Part shown: positions 44,062 to 53,581 of the stretch, in pieces
Position numbering within the stretch: position 1 is the stretch's first letter
Layout of the letters: every line of letters starts with the position of its first letter
NCBI GenBank assembly: GCA_963780805.1
Contig: CAWADP010000010.1
Coordinates: forward strand, 248,001-312,000
Source of the DNA: JASHVB01 sp963780805
GTDB taxonomy: Bacteria; Pseudomonadota; Alphaproteobacteria; Acetobacterales; Acetobacteraceae
Direction: 5' to 3'
DNA length: 64,000 nt
Notes under the pieces: generated by a model
What the model was told of the DNA's origin: nothing
Databases searched by the model: none
Seen by the model: the letters and a program-made list of their open reading frames with translations, nothing else
Translations under genes and position numbers: made by a program

Positions 44062-46353
44062 ATGTTCAACTACTTCCGTAAAGAACTCGATTGGGGGGGC
44101 CGCAAGCTCGTCCTCGAAACCGGTAAGATCGCCCGCCAGGCCGATGGCGCCGTGCTGGCCAGCTATGGCGACACCATCGTGTTGTGCACCGCCGTAGGGG
44201 TGAAAAGCTCCCGCCCCGGCCAGGACTTCTTTCCGCTCACGGTAAACTACCAGGAGAAGGCCTTCGCCGCCGGCAAGATCCCCGGAGGCTTCTTCAAGCG
44301 CGAGGGCCGTCCCAGCGAGGCGGAAACCCTGAAATCCCGCCTGATCGACCGCCCGATCCGTCCGCTGTTTCCGGAGGGCTTCCGCAACGAGGTCCAGGTC
44401 GTCGCCACGGTCCTCAGCCACGACCTGGAGAACGACCCCGACATCGTCGCCATGATCGGGTGCTCTGCCGCCCTGACCCTCTCGGGCATCCCGTTCTTCG
44501 GCCCGGTCGCCGCTGCTCGGGTCGGCTACAAGGCAGGCCAGTACATCCTGAACCCCACCGCCGACCAGACGAAGGACAGCCAGCTCGAGCTGGTGGTGGC
44601 CGGCACGTCGGAAGGCGTGCTGATGGTGGAATCCGAAGCCCACGAGCTGTCGGAAGACGTCATGCTCGGCGCCGTCACCTTCGGGCATGAGAGCTTCCAG
44701 CCGGTGATCCAGGCGATTATCCAATTGGCCGAGCGCGCCGCGAAGGACCCCTGGCCGCTGACGGAACCGACCGAGGAGGAGCAAGCGCTGAAGGCACGCG
44801 TCGATGCGCTCGCCCGCGCCGGCCTGGCCGAGGCGTATCGCGAACCCGACAAGGGTGCCCGCCACGACAGGGTCGATGCCGTCCGCAAGCAGGTCATGGA
44901 GCCGTTGGCCGCCGAAGGCCTGAACGCGGAGAAGGTGCGCGCTGCGTTCCACGATCTGGAAGCGGATGTTGTCCGCAATGCCATCCTCGACACCGGCATG
45001 CGCATCGACGGCCGCGACACCAAGACCGTCCGCCCGATCGTCGCCGAGGTCCACGTCCTCCCCCGCGCCCACGGCTCCGCCCTGTTCACCCGCGGCGAGA
45101 CCCAGGCGTTCTGCGTCGCCACCCTGGGCACCGGCCAGGACGAGCAAATCATCGACGCGCTGGCGGGCGAATACCGCGAGCACTTCATGCTGCACTACAA
45201 TTTCCCGCCCTACTCGGTGGGCGAGGCGGGCCGCATGGGGTCTCCCGGCCGGCGCGAGATCGGTCACGGCAAGCTGGCCTGGCGCGCCATCCACCCGCTG
45301 CTGCCGGAGAAGGAGAAGTTCCCGTACACGCTGCGCGTGGTGTCGGAGATCACCGAATCCAACGGCTCTTCGTCGATGGCCACGGTGTGCGGCGGCTCGC
45401 TGGCGCTGATGGATGCCGGCGTGCCGCTGAAGCGGCCGGTGGCGGGCATCGCCATGGGCCTGATCAAGGAGGACCGCGGCTTCGCCGTGCTGTCGGACAT
45501 CCTCGGCGACGAGGACCATCTCGGCGACATGGACTTCAAGGTCGCCGGCACCGAGGCAGGCGTGACGGCGCTGCAGATGGACATCAAGATCACGTCCATC
45601 ACGCCGGAGATCATGCGCATCGCCCTGGCGCAGGCGCGTGAGGGCCGGATGCACATCTTGGGCGAAATGAACAAGGCGATCACCGGCCATCGTGACGACG
45701 TGGCCGCCACCGCTCCGCGCATCACCATCATCAACGTGCCGAAGGACAAGATCCGCGAGATAATCGGCACGGGCGGCAAAGTGATTCGCGAGATCGTCGA
45801 GACCACCAGCTGCAAGATCGACATCGAGGACGACGGCACCATCAAGATCGCCGCCACCGACGCGTTGCAGGCGCAGCAGGCGATCGACTGGATCCGCGGC
45901 ATCGTGGCGGAGCCGGAGATCGGCGTGATCTACAACGGCAAGGTGGTGAAGACCGCGGATTTCGGCGCATTCGTGAACTTCCTGGGGTCGCGCGACGGCC
46001 TGGTGCATATCAGCGAATTGCAGCAGGGCCGCGTCGGCAAGACCACCGACGTGGTGAATGTTGGCGATCCGGTGAAGGTGAAGGTCATCGGCTTCGACGA
46101 GCGCGGCAAAGTGAAGCTGTCGATGCGGGTTGTCGACCAGGCCTCCGGCGCCGATATCACCGAGCAAGTGGGCGCCAAGCCGGGCCGCGGCGACCGTGAC
46201 CGCGAGCAAGGCGACCGCGGCAACTTCCGCGACCGCGGTGATCGCGGCGAGCGGCGTGATCGTCACGACCGGGGCGACCGTCCGGAACGCCAGGAGCGTT
46301 TCGATTCAGCCCCCATGCCGCAGGACAGCGATCAGCCCGTGATCGGCGAGTAG
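44062..46353 (+). CDS. pnp: Polyribonucleotide nucleotidyltransferase
   Basis: This 763-residue enzyme is the phosphorolytic 3'-5' exonuclease of mRNA decay. The order is RNase PH core 1 (GGRKLVLETGKIARQADGAVL), an alpha-helical linker, RNase PH core 2 with SDILGDEDHLGDMDFKVAGT, a KH domain (IREIIGTGGKVIREI) and an S1 domain (GVIYNGKVVKTADFGAFV). The last 60 residues are Arg/Asp/Gly-rich and should be disordered. Everything is in one intact frame. A strong ribosome site is not obvious before the ATG. Confidence 0.97.
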   Translation: MFNYFRKELDWGGRKLVLETGKIARQADGAVLASYGDTIVLCTAVGVKSSRPGQDFFPLTVNYQEKAFAAGKIPGGFFKREGRPSEAETLKSRLIDRPIRPLFPEGFRNEVQVVATVLSHDLENDPDIVAMIGCSAALTLSGIPFFGPVAAARVGYKAGQYILNPTADQTKDSQLELVVAGTSEGVLMVESEAHELSEDVMLGAVTFGHESFQPVIQAIIQLAERAAKDPWPLTEPTEEEQALKARVDALARAGLAEAYREPDKGARHDRVDAVRKQVMEPLAAEGLNAEKVRAAFHDLEADVVRNAILDTGMRIDGRDTKTVRPIVAEVHVLPRAHGSALFTRGETQAFCVATLGTGQDEQIIDALAGEYREHFMLHYNFPPYSVGEAGRMGSPGRREIGHGKLAWRAIHPLLPEKEKFPYTLRVVSEITESNGSSSMATVCGGSLALMDAGVPLKRPVAGIAMGLIKEDRGFAVLSDILGDEDHLGDMDFKVAGTEAGVTALQMDIKITSITPEIMRIALAQAREGRMHILGEMNKAITGHRDDVAATAPRITIINVPKDKIREIIGTGGKVIREIVETTSCKIDIEDDGTIKIAATDALQAQQAIDWIRGIVAEPEIGVIYNGKVVKTADFGAFVNFLGSRDGLVHISELQQGRVGKTTDVVNVGDPVKVKVIGFDERGKVKLSMRVVDQASGADITEQVGAKPGRGDRDREQGDRGNFRDRGDRGERRDRHDRGDRPERQERFDSAPMPQDSDQPVIGE

Positions 46354-46384
46354 CTCTGGCGGCGGAAACGATAAGCCGCCGGCG

Positions 46385-46505
46385 ATGCCAGATTTCGTCA
46401 TGCCGACGAAGAGCCTGCCCCAGCGAAAGCTGGGGTCGGCATCACGGCTTTTGCCGCCGCCGCGGCAAAGTCGTGGATGGCGGGCCTCCGCCTGCCATGA
46501 CGAAG
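46385..46505. repeat. Palindromic intergenic repeat
   Basis: TTCGTCATGCCGACGAAG and GCCTGCCATGACGAAGG form opposing arms, with GCCCCAGCGAAAGCTGGGG at one side. Translations read SPxxFAGxG and GWRASACHDE, well known signatures of repeats in alphaproteobacterial intergenic spaces. This occupies the first third of the gap to the next gene; the rest is unassigned. Confidence 0.7.
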
Positions 46506-46704
46506 GCCGGCAGCTGGCGCGCCAATCCTTCTCGCCGCTGGATGTAACGGGAAAAAAACCGCGGTGGCGTCCGTTTTTGCGCGGTTGCACCTTGCATCCA
46601 GGCGGGGACGCCGCCTAACGGTTATGTGACAAGGAGAGGCGTCGACACTCAGGGGTGACGCCCGGGGGGGGAACCGCGGTGCGACGTACGAAAGGCAAGC
46701 TGCC

Positions 46705-48117
46705 ATGAGAGCGATCAATGCGATCCGCATGGGGGGTATCGAGGTCCTGCCGCTGGTGGAAGGTGGCAAGGGCGTTTCCATTTCCAACGGCATCTCGTCC
46801 GGCAACTGGGCGGCGGCCGGCGGCGTCGGCACGTTCAGCGCGGTGAACGCCGACAGCTTTGACGACCAGGGGCGGCGGATTCCGCAGCTCTATCATGGCC
46901 GCACCAGGCGGGAGCGGCATGAGGAGCTGGTCGGCTACGCCATCCGCGGCGCGCTGACCCAGGCGCGCCGGGCGTATGAGCTGGCCTCCGGCAAGGGCCG
47001 CATCCACGCCAACATCCTGTGGGAGATGGGCGCCGCCGAGCGCATCATCACCGAGGTGCTGGAGCAAGCGAAGGGCATCATCAGCGGCGTCACCTGCGGC
47101 GCCGGCATGCCGTATCGCCTGTCGGAAATCGCCGCGCGGTTCAACATCTACTACTACCCGATCATTTCCTCCGCCCGCGCGTTCAACGCGCTGTGGAAGC
47201 GCGCCTATTCAAAGGCTGCGTCATTGCTGGGCGGCGTCGTGTATGAGGACCCGTGGCTGGCCGGCGGCCATAATGGCCTGTCCAACGGCGAGGACCCGAC
47301 CAGGCCGGAGGACCCGTATCCGCGCGTCCTCGCGCTGCGCAAGCTGATGCGGGAGTTCGGGCTGCACGACACGCCGATCATCATGGCCGGCGGGGTGTGG
47401 TGGCTGGAGGAGTGGCAGGACTGGGTCGACAACCCGGAACTCGGGCCGGTGGCATTCCAGTTCGGCACACGGCCGCTGCTGACCAAGGAAAGCCCGATCG
47501 GCGAGGTCTGGAAGGAACGGCTGCGCACGCTGAAGGAAGGCGACGTGTTCCTGAACAGGTTCAGCCCGACTGGTTTCTATTCCAGCGCGGTGAACAACGG
47601 GTTCATCCAGGAGTTGCGCGAACGCAGCGACCGTCAGGTGGCGTACACGACCGAGCCGGTGGGCGAGCATGTGGCTGAATTCGGCGTGGGGCCGCGCAAA
47701 CGCCTGGCGTACCTGACGCCGGCGGACCTGGAGCGGGCCCGTTCCTGGGAAGCGCAGGGTTTCATCGAGGCGTTGCGCACACCGGATTCAACTCTGGTCT
47801 TCGTCACGCCGGAGAAGGCCAAGGAGATCCTGGCCGATCAGGCAGGCTGCATGGGCTGCCTGTCGACCTGCCGGTTCTCCAACTGGTCGCAGCTCGAGGC
47901 GGACCATTCCACCGGCAAGCGCCCCGATCCGCGCAGTTTCTGCATCCAGAAGACACTTCAGAACATCGCGCATGAGGCGGATGAGCCGGGGGCGCTGGAC
48001 GACAATCTGATGTTCAGCGGGCACAACGCGTTCAGGTTCGCGAAGGACCCATTCTATTCGAACGGCTTCATCCCAACGGTGAAGGAACTGGTCGAGCGAA
48101 TTCTGACCGGGCGATGA
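46705..48117 (+). CDS. Nitronate-monooxygenase-like flavin oxidoreductase
   Basis: This 470-residue protein is a flavin-dependent TIM-barrel oxidoreductase of the 2-nitropropane-dioxygenase/nitronate monooxygenase family, which usually has about 330-380 residues. N-terminal ISNGISSGNWAAAGGVGTFSAVN, GVTCGAGMPYRLSEIAARF and the TPIIMAGGVWWLEEWQDW strand support this. It has about 90 more C-terminal residues with a Cys cluster (GCMGCLSTCRFSNW), suggestive of a bound metal or iron-sulfur centre. The substrate is uncertain. A ribosome site (AAGGCAAG) is 8 bases from the ATG. A structured repeat lies just after the stop codon. Confidence 0.75.
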   Translation: MRAINAIRMGGIEVLPLVEGGKGVSISNGISSGNWAAAGGVGTFSAVNADSFDDQGRRIPQLYHGRTRRERHEELVGYAIRGALTQARRAYELASGKGRIHANILWEMGAAERIITEVLEQAKGIISGVTCGAGMPYRLSEIAARFNIYYYPIISSARAFNALWKRAYSKAASLLGGVVYEDPWLAGGHNGLSNGEDPTRPEDPYPRVLALRKLMREFGLHDTPIIMAGGVWWLEEWQDWVDNPELGPVAFQFGTRPLLTKESPIGEVWKERLRTLKEGDVFLNRFSPTGFYSSAVNNGFIQELRERSDRQVAYTTEPVGEHVAEFGVGPRKRLAYLTPADLERARSWEAQGFIEALRTPDSTLVFVTPEKAKEILADQAGCMGCLSTCRFSNWSQLEADHSTGKRPDPRSFCIQKTLQNIAHEADEPGALDDNLMFSGHNAFRFAKDPFYSNGFIPTVKELVERILTGR

Positions 48118-48130
48118 GCGTAGCGAAAAT

Positions 48131-48194
48131 GCACAGCGCATTCCGCCGTCGCCACGCCGGAATGCGCTGTGCTGGCGGAATGCGCTGTGCTTTT
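48131..48194 (+). terminator. Inverted repeat with alternative right arm and T-run
   Basis: The 15-base left arm at 48131-48145 (GCACAGCGCATTCCG) pairs perfectly with 48158-48172 and equally with a second copy at 48176-48190, which is followed by TTTTG. Only the second hairpin has the features of an intrinsic terminator, so pairing is mutually exclusive, as in attenuators. It lies 15 bases after the nitronate-monooxygenase stop. Confidence 0.55.
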
Positions 48195-48774
48195 GAATGA
48201 CCGAGGCGGAAGTGTCGGCATGAGCAGTGGGACGTCCGCAGCCTTGTTCGATCTCGCGAAGACCATCCGCAGCAAAATCGTCGGCGTCGACCGCATCACC
48301 TTCATCTTGATCTTCGCGGACCGCACGGCCTGCGAACCGATGCGCCGCAGCGGGGCGCGCCAGCCCATGGATATTCGGCGTAGCGCCGGAGCGACACCGG
48401 CCGCGTCGAGTTCGATCCTGTACTGGCCATCAAGTTCACTGTCCGCCGCATGCGCCCCGCGGCAGCCCAGTAGTACGTCCATCAATCGATTTTGAAATCC
48501 CGGGCTGACAGGAGATGTTTGCGAGCGCGATCGCAATCGGCGAAACCAAGCCATCGTTCTGACCTGGATGGATTTGGCCCGATCACCGCAACCCTGCTGG
48601 CAGAAGCCGCCGTCATGATGGCTCGCGGCACCGCCAGCTAACGGAGCGGGTCGGCGCATGTTGCGGCGCACAAACGACAGGTTTTCTGCTAAACCGCAAG
48701 TATCAGACCTCTGTTTCCAATCACAAATCCATGCCAATATCTCGCCAACCAAAAGCGTCCGGGAGGCTCCACGC
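48195..48774. other. Intergenic region upstream of the MFS gene
   Basis: About 580 bases without a convincing gene. Frames of about 100 residues on both strands lack family similarity that I recognise. It presumably holds the MFS promoter. Confidence 0.4.
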
Positions 48775-50043
48775 ATGGTGTCCGATGCAAAAATGCTGAA
48801 GGCAGATCGCTGGTCGCAGCTCTGGCTCGGCCTTGTCTGCATGATCCTTATTGCCAACCTGCAATACGCCTGGACCCTGTTCGTCAACCCGATGCACCAG
48901 GCCCATGGCTGGGGCATCGCCGCCATCCAGGTCGCGTTCTCCATCTTCATCGCCACCGAGACCTGGCTGACGCCGGTCGAAGGGTGGCTGGTGGATGCGT
49001 TGGGCCCGCGGCGCGGACCGCCGGTCATGGTGAGCTTTGGCGCCATCATGGTCGCGGTGGCGTGGGTGATCGATGCCTATGCGAGTTCGCTCGGCATGCT
49101 CTATGTCGGCGCAGCACTGTCCGGCATCGGCGCCGGCGCGATCTACGCCACTTGCGTTGGCAACGCAGTGAAATGGTTTCCGGACCGGCGCGGCCTCGCC
49201 GTGGGCATCACCGCCGGCGGGTTCGGCGCCGGCGCGGCGCTGACCGTGATCCCGATCCGCCTGCTCATCGAAAACGCTGGCTACAGCAGCGCCTTCTTCT
49301 GGTTCGGCCTGGGCCAGGGCGCCATCCTGCTGCTGATCGCGCCGATCATGCGCGCGCCAATGCCCGGCGAGATGCCGCAAATGGCGCCCGCCAAGGTGCC
49401 GCAATCGGCGACCAGTGCCAGCCCAGCCCAGATGCTGGCCACGCCGGCATTCTGGGTGCTCTACATCATGTTCGTGCTGATCGCCGCCAGTGGCCTGATG
49501 GCCACGGCGCAGATCGCGCCGATCGCCAAGGATTTCGGCCTGTCCTCCCAGGCGCTGCTGTTCGGCGGCAGCGCGCTGGCGGTGGCGCTGGTGTTCGACA
49601 ACGTGATGAACGGCGGCGCCCGGCCCTTCTTCGGCTGGGTATCGGACCATATCGGGCGCGAACCCACCATGGCGATCGCTTTCGCGCTCGGCGGCTGCGC
49701 CTACCTGTTGCTGGGTTTCTTCGGTCATGGTCCGTGGACATTCGTAATCTGTGCCGGGCTGATCTTCTTCACCTGGGGCGAGATCTTCAGCCTGTTCCCC
49801 GCCACCTGCACCGATCTGTTCGGGCCTGGCTTCGCCACTACCAACGCGATGTTGCTCTATACGGCGAAAGGCACGTCAGCCTGGCTGGTGCCGCTGGCGA
49901 ACGTACTGAAGGCTGGCACCGGCAGCTGGCAGACCGTGTTCCTGGTGGCGGCCGGGATGAACTTCATCGTGGTGCTGGCGGCGTTGTTCGTGCTGGGTCC
50001 GGCCCGGCGGCGCGCGGCGCAACGGCGGGCGGCGGTCGCGTAA
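48775..50043 (+). CDS. OxlT-like MFS transporter (oxalate/formate antiporter family)
   Basis: This 422-residue protein has twelve predicted membrane helices. The N-terminal segment WSQLWLGLVCMILIANLQYAW and VFNPMH-like FVNPMHQAHGWGIAAIQVAFSIF match the OxlT branch of the major facilitator superfamily, which exchanges small dicarboxylates such as oxalate for formate. It also contains the GxxxDRxGR-like loop (ADH IGREPTM: VSDHIGREP) between halves. The start at 48775 gives a short cytosolic N-tail; GGGAGG precedes it. Substrate is inferred only. Confidence 0.75.
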   Translation: MVSDAKMLKADRWSQLWLGLVCMILIANLQYAWTLFVNPMHQAHGWGIAAIQVAFSIFIATETWLTPVEGWLVDALGPRRGPPVMVSFGAIMVAVAWVIDAYASSLGMLYVGAALSGIGAGAIYATCVGNAVKWFPDRRGLAVGITAGGFGAGAALTVIPIRLLIENAGYSSAFFWFGLGQGAILLLIAPIMRAPMPGEMPQMAPAKVPQSATSASPAQMLATPAFWVLYIMFVLIAASGLMATAQIAPIAKDFGLSSQALLFGGSALAVALVFDNVMNGGARPFFGWVSDHIGREPTMAIAFALGGCAYLLLGFFGHGPWTFVICAGLIFFTWGEIFSLFPATCTDLFGPGFATTNAMLLYTAKGTSAWLVPLANVLKAGTGSWQTVFLVAAGMNFIVVLAALFVLGPARRRAAQRRAAVA

Positions 50044-50068
50044 GGGTCGCGCGGAAACGCGATGGGCA

Positions 50069-50095
50069 CCCCTCTCCCCACAAGGGGAGGGGGAG
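50069..50095. repeat. CTCCCC-ACAA-GGGGAG hairpin repeat
   Basis: CCCCTCTCCCCACAAGGGGA, then GGGGGAG, forms the same hairpin as at 12290, 43681 and 53280. It sits between the MFS and ileS stop codons and may act as their terminator. Confidence 0.65.
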
Positions 50096-50132
50096 TTCCA
50101 CCCCACTTCTCCGACTTTCTTACTTATCCGTC

Positions 50133-52946
50133 TTATCTGCTTTCCACTGCATCGGCACAGCGCGCGCACAGCATACGATGGCCAGGCTGCTGGCCGACTT
50201 CTTCCAGCACGCGCCAGCAACGCACGCATTTCGTTCCGGGTGCGGGGCACACTCGGACGGCGCATTGTTCCGGCGTTTCCTCCGGGGTGCCTGCCGCTGC
50301 CGGCTCGATAGTCAACTTCGAGACAATGGAGATTTCCGTCCACTCGGCGGGCGTGAGCAGCTTCGCGTCACTCGCCGTCAGCGGCAGTGCAACTGCCGCC
50401 TGCAGCGACGAACCGATCTCACCGCCCTTCCGCTTCACTTCCAGCTCCGCGGTGATGCTGCGGCGGATGTCGCGAATGCGCTCCCACTTCGCCGCAACCA
50501 CATCGTCGCGCCATTCCTGCGGCAATGGCGGAAACACCTGCAGATGCACGCTTTCGCCATCGCCAAAACGCGCCCCCCAGGCTTCCTCGGCGGTGAAGCA
50601 CAGCACTGGCGCGAGCCACGTCGTCAGGCAACGGTGCACATGGTCCAGCACCGTGCGTGCCGCGCGGCGGCGCAGCGAGTCCGGCCGGTCGCAATACAGC
50701 GCGTCCTTCCGCACATCGAAATAGAACGCGCTCAGGTCGGCGGCGCAGAAGTTGTGCAGCTCGGGATACACACCGATCCAGTCATAGCTCGCCACCGCGC
50801 CGCGAATGCGCGCGTCGAGCATGCTCAGCCGGTGCAGCACCCAGCGTTCCAGTTCCGGCATGGCGGCCACCGGCACGCTTTCCGCGTCCCCGAATCCGGC
50901 GAGGCTGCCCAGCACCCAACGCAGCGTGTTGCGCAGCCGGCGGTACAGCTCCGCGTTCTGCTTGAGGATTTCGGCGCCGATGCGCAAGTCCTCGCTGGTG
51001 TCCGACATCACCACCCAGAGGCGCAGGATATCGATGCCGTACTGCTTCGCCACTTGTTCCGGCGCGACGACGTTGCCGAGTGATTTCGACATCTTGCGGC
51101 CACGCTCGTCGAGCACGAAGCCGTCCGTCAGCACCGCCTTGAACGGTGCGCGCCCGCGTGTGCCCACTGCTTCCAGCAGCGACGACTGAAACCAGCCGCG
51201 ATGCTGGTCGGAGCCTTCCAGGTACAGATCCGCCGGCCAAGGCAGTTCCCGCCCCTCCAGCACGAACGCATGGGTCGAGCCGGACTCGAACCACACGTCC
51301 ACGATATCCATCACTTGCTCGTAGTCGTTTGGATCGCGCGCCGGCCCCAGGAAGCGCGACGGCGGCGACGCGTACCAGGCATCCGCGCCCTCCGCGATGA
51401 ACGCCTCGACGATGCGCTGCACCACCGCGGGATCGCGCAACGGCTCGCCTGTCTGCTTGTCCACGAACACCGTGATCGGCACGCCCCAGGCCCGCTGACG
51501 GCTGACGCACCAGTCGGGGCGGCCGGCGACCATAGAGCCGATGCGGTTGCGTCCCTGGTCCGGCACGAACAGTGTCGCGTCGATCGCCGCCAGCGCCTTC
51601 TCGCGGATGCGTTCCGGTCCGTCCAGGCGGATGAACCATTGCGGCGTGGCGCGGAAGATCAGCGGCGCCTTGGAGCGCCACGAATGCGGATAGGAATGCA
51701 CCAGCGTCCCGCGCGCCAGCAGGGTGCCCGCCTCGTCCAGCGCGGCGCAAACCGGATCGGCTGCCTTGTAGACGTGGACGCCGGCGAACAGTGGCACGCG
51801 GCGATTGAAGGTGCCGTCGCCATCGACGGTTTCGGGCACTTCCAGGCCGTGGCGGCGGCCAAGGTCGAAATCCTCCTCGCCGTGACCGGGGGCGATGTGG
51901 ACGAAGCCAGTGCCGGCCTCCGTTGTGACGAAGTCGCCGAGCAATACCGGCACGTCGTGATCGAAGCCGCGTCCGCGCAGTGGATGGGCGCAGACCACGC
52001 CCGCCAGCGCATCCCCCTTGAACACGTGCAGCACGTGGTGGGTGGCGATGCCGGTCTCCTTGCAAAACTGCGGCAGCAGTTCCAGCGCCACCAGCAGTTT
52101 TTCACCGATGCGCGCGTGCGATCCGTCAGCCAGGGTATCGACGTGGAGCAAGGCGTAGTCGATGTTCTCGCCGGCGGCGACGGCGCGGTTGCCGGGCATG
52201 GTCCAGGGCGTGGTGGTCCAGATCACCACCGCCGCGCCTTGCAATTCCGGTAGCGGCGCCTGGATCACCGGGAAGCGCACCCAGATCGTGGTGCTGGTGT
52301 GGTCGTGGTATTCGATCTCCGCTTCGGCGAGGGCGGTCTTTTCCACCGGCGACCACATCACCGGCCGCAGCCCGCGATACAGCGCGCCGTTCAGCAGGAA
52401 CTTGCAGATCTCGGCGGCGATCGCCGCTTCGGACGCGTTGTCCATGGTGGCGTAACGGTTGGGGAAATCGCCCTCCACGCCGAGCCGGCGGAACTCCTGA
52501 GCTTGCACCGCCATCCAATGCGCGGCGGCGGCGCGGCATTCGGCGCGGAAATCCAGCACCGGCACCGCGTCCTTGTCCTTGCCTGCCTTGCGGTATTGCT
52601 CCTCCACCTGCCACTCGATCGGCAGGCCGTGGCAGTCCCAGCCGGGGATGTAGTTCGCATCGTAGCCTGCCATCTGGCGCGTGCGGTTGATGAAGTCCTT
52701 GTGGATCTTGTTCAGCGCGGTGCCGATGTGGATGTGGCCGTTCGCATAGGGCGGACCGTCGTGCAGGATGAACAGTGGGCGGCCGTGCGACGCGGCGCGC
52801 AGCCGGGTCCATAGGTGTTCGGCATCCCAGCGGGCGAGGATCTGCGGCTCTTTCTTTGGCAGGTCGCCGCGCATCGGGAAGGCTGTGTGCGGCAGGAAGA
52901 CCGTGTCGCGATAGTCCGCCTCGGTTTCGGTCGATGCATCGTTCAT
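50133..52946 (-). CDS. ileS: Isoleucyl-tRNA synthetase
   Basis: This 937-residue class I synthetase attaches isoleucine to tRNA-Ile. The HIGH motif is NGHIHIGTA, and KMSKS appears as GRKMSKSLGN. The editing domain (about 190-390) and a C-terminal zinc finger (CVRCWRVLEE...CARCADAV) are present. The start at 52946 is chosen because the 41 residues upstream (from 53069) are low-complexity. It is the usual single copy; no T-box leader is expected in this class and none is seen. It lies convergent with the MFS gene. Confidence 0.96.
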   Translation of the reverse strand: MNDASTETEADYRDTVFLPHTAFPMRGDLPKKEPQILARWDAEHLWTRLRAASHGRPLFILHDGPPYANGHIHIGTALNKIHKDFINRTRQMAGYDANYIPGWDCHGLPIEWQVEEQYRKAGKDKDAVPVLDFRAECRAAAAHWMAVQAQEFRRLGVEGDFPNRYATMDNASEAAIAAEICKFLLNGALYRGLRPVMWSPVEKTALAEAEIEYHDHTSTTIWVRFPVIQAPLPELQGAAVVIWTTTPWTMPGNRAVAAGENIDYALLHVDTLADGSHARIGEKLLVALELLPQFCKETGIATHHVLHVFKGDALAGVVCAHPLRGRGFDHDVPVLLGDFVTTEAGTGFVHIAPGHGEEDFDLGRRHGLEVPETVDGDGTFNRRVPLFAGVHVYKAADPVCAALDEAGTLLARGTLVHSYPHSWRSKAPLIFRATPQWFIRLDGPERIREKALAAIDATLFVPDQGRNRIGSMVAGRPDWCVSRQRAWGVPITVFVDKQTGEPLRDPAVVQRIVEAFIAEGADAWYASPPSRFLGPARDPNDYEQVMDIVDVWFESGSTHAFVLEGRELPWPADLYLEGSDQHRGWFQSSLLEAVGTRGRAPFKAVLTDGFVLDERGRKMSKSLGNVVAPEQVAKQYGIDILRLWVVMSDTSEDLRIGAEILKQNAELYRRLRNTLRWVLGSLAGFGDAESVPVAAMPELERWVLHRLSMLDARIRGAVASYDWIGVYPELHNFCAADLSAFYFDVRKDALYCDRPDSLRRRAARTVLDHVHRCLTTWLAPVLCFTAEEAWGARFGDGESVHLQVFPPLPQEWRDDVVAAKWERIRDIRRSITAELEVKRKGGEIGSSLQAAVALPLTASDAKLLTPAEWTEISIVSKLTIEPAAAGTPEETPEQCAVRVCPAPGTKCVRCWRVLEEVGQQPGHRMLCARCADAVESR

Positions 52947-53581
52947 GGAGGGTCCGTGCGGCATGCGCCGCGACTGGAGAGAAGGGTGCGATCGGAAATT
53001 CCCGGCGCTGCTAGCGAGTTGCCGGGCTGCTAATTCGCGTGGGCCGATGCACTGGTACCATGCCAGCATTATTGGGAGATGGCTCCGCGCGGGTCAAGCC
53101 GCGGGGAGTGTCCTGATTTGACACCTGGTACCGCGCCGGGCCCTCAGCGCCACGTTTGCCCGCCTCCGCGGCGAGTTGAAGGCGCTCGTTGCGCCCAGGT
53201 CACGACCCCCGCCCCGCACCGGGAGGCAACGCGCCCCCCCACCGCAGACCCCTAAATTCGCTGCTTGCAAGAAACAAAACTCCCCTCCCCCTTGTGGGGG
53301 AGTGCAGTGGGGGAGTGCATGCACGCAACGACCGCGGTCGTACGCACCCCTCCCTCCGGCCTTGATCCGCTGCGCGGCCCAAGCCAACAAGGGGCGGGGA
53401 TGTTGTTTCCCGTCCGATCACCGCCTCATGCAAGGCGGGTCGGCCGATGGTCAACTCGCAATGACCAGGATTTCGACGACCGCGGGCGCGCGACGGGACC
53501 GCCGCGCGCCCGCAATGCCGTTATGCGGTTCGAGCCAGTACCCGATCCGCCGTTCGCCGATCCATTACCAGGCGTCGACCT
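52947..53581. other. Intergenic region between ileS and the exported-protein gene
   Basis: This 635-base stretch has no gene. It contains the hairpin at 53280 and several C/G-rich inverted repeats. Confidence 0.5.
53280..53317. repeat. CTCCCC/GGGGGAG hairpin repeat
   Basis: ACTCCCCTCCCCCTTGTGGG, then GGAGTGCAGTGGGGGAGTG: one left arm can pair with two right arms. Same family as elements at 12290, 43681 and 50069. Confidence 0.6.

Noticed and set aside
48169..48495. 108-aa plus-strand frame after the nitronate-monooxygenase gene
   Set aside because: It begins in the inverted repeat, lacks a ribosome site and shows no recognisable family.
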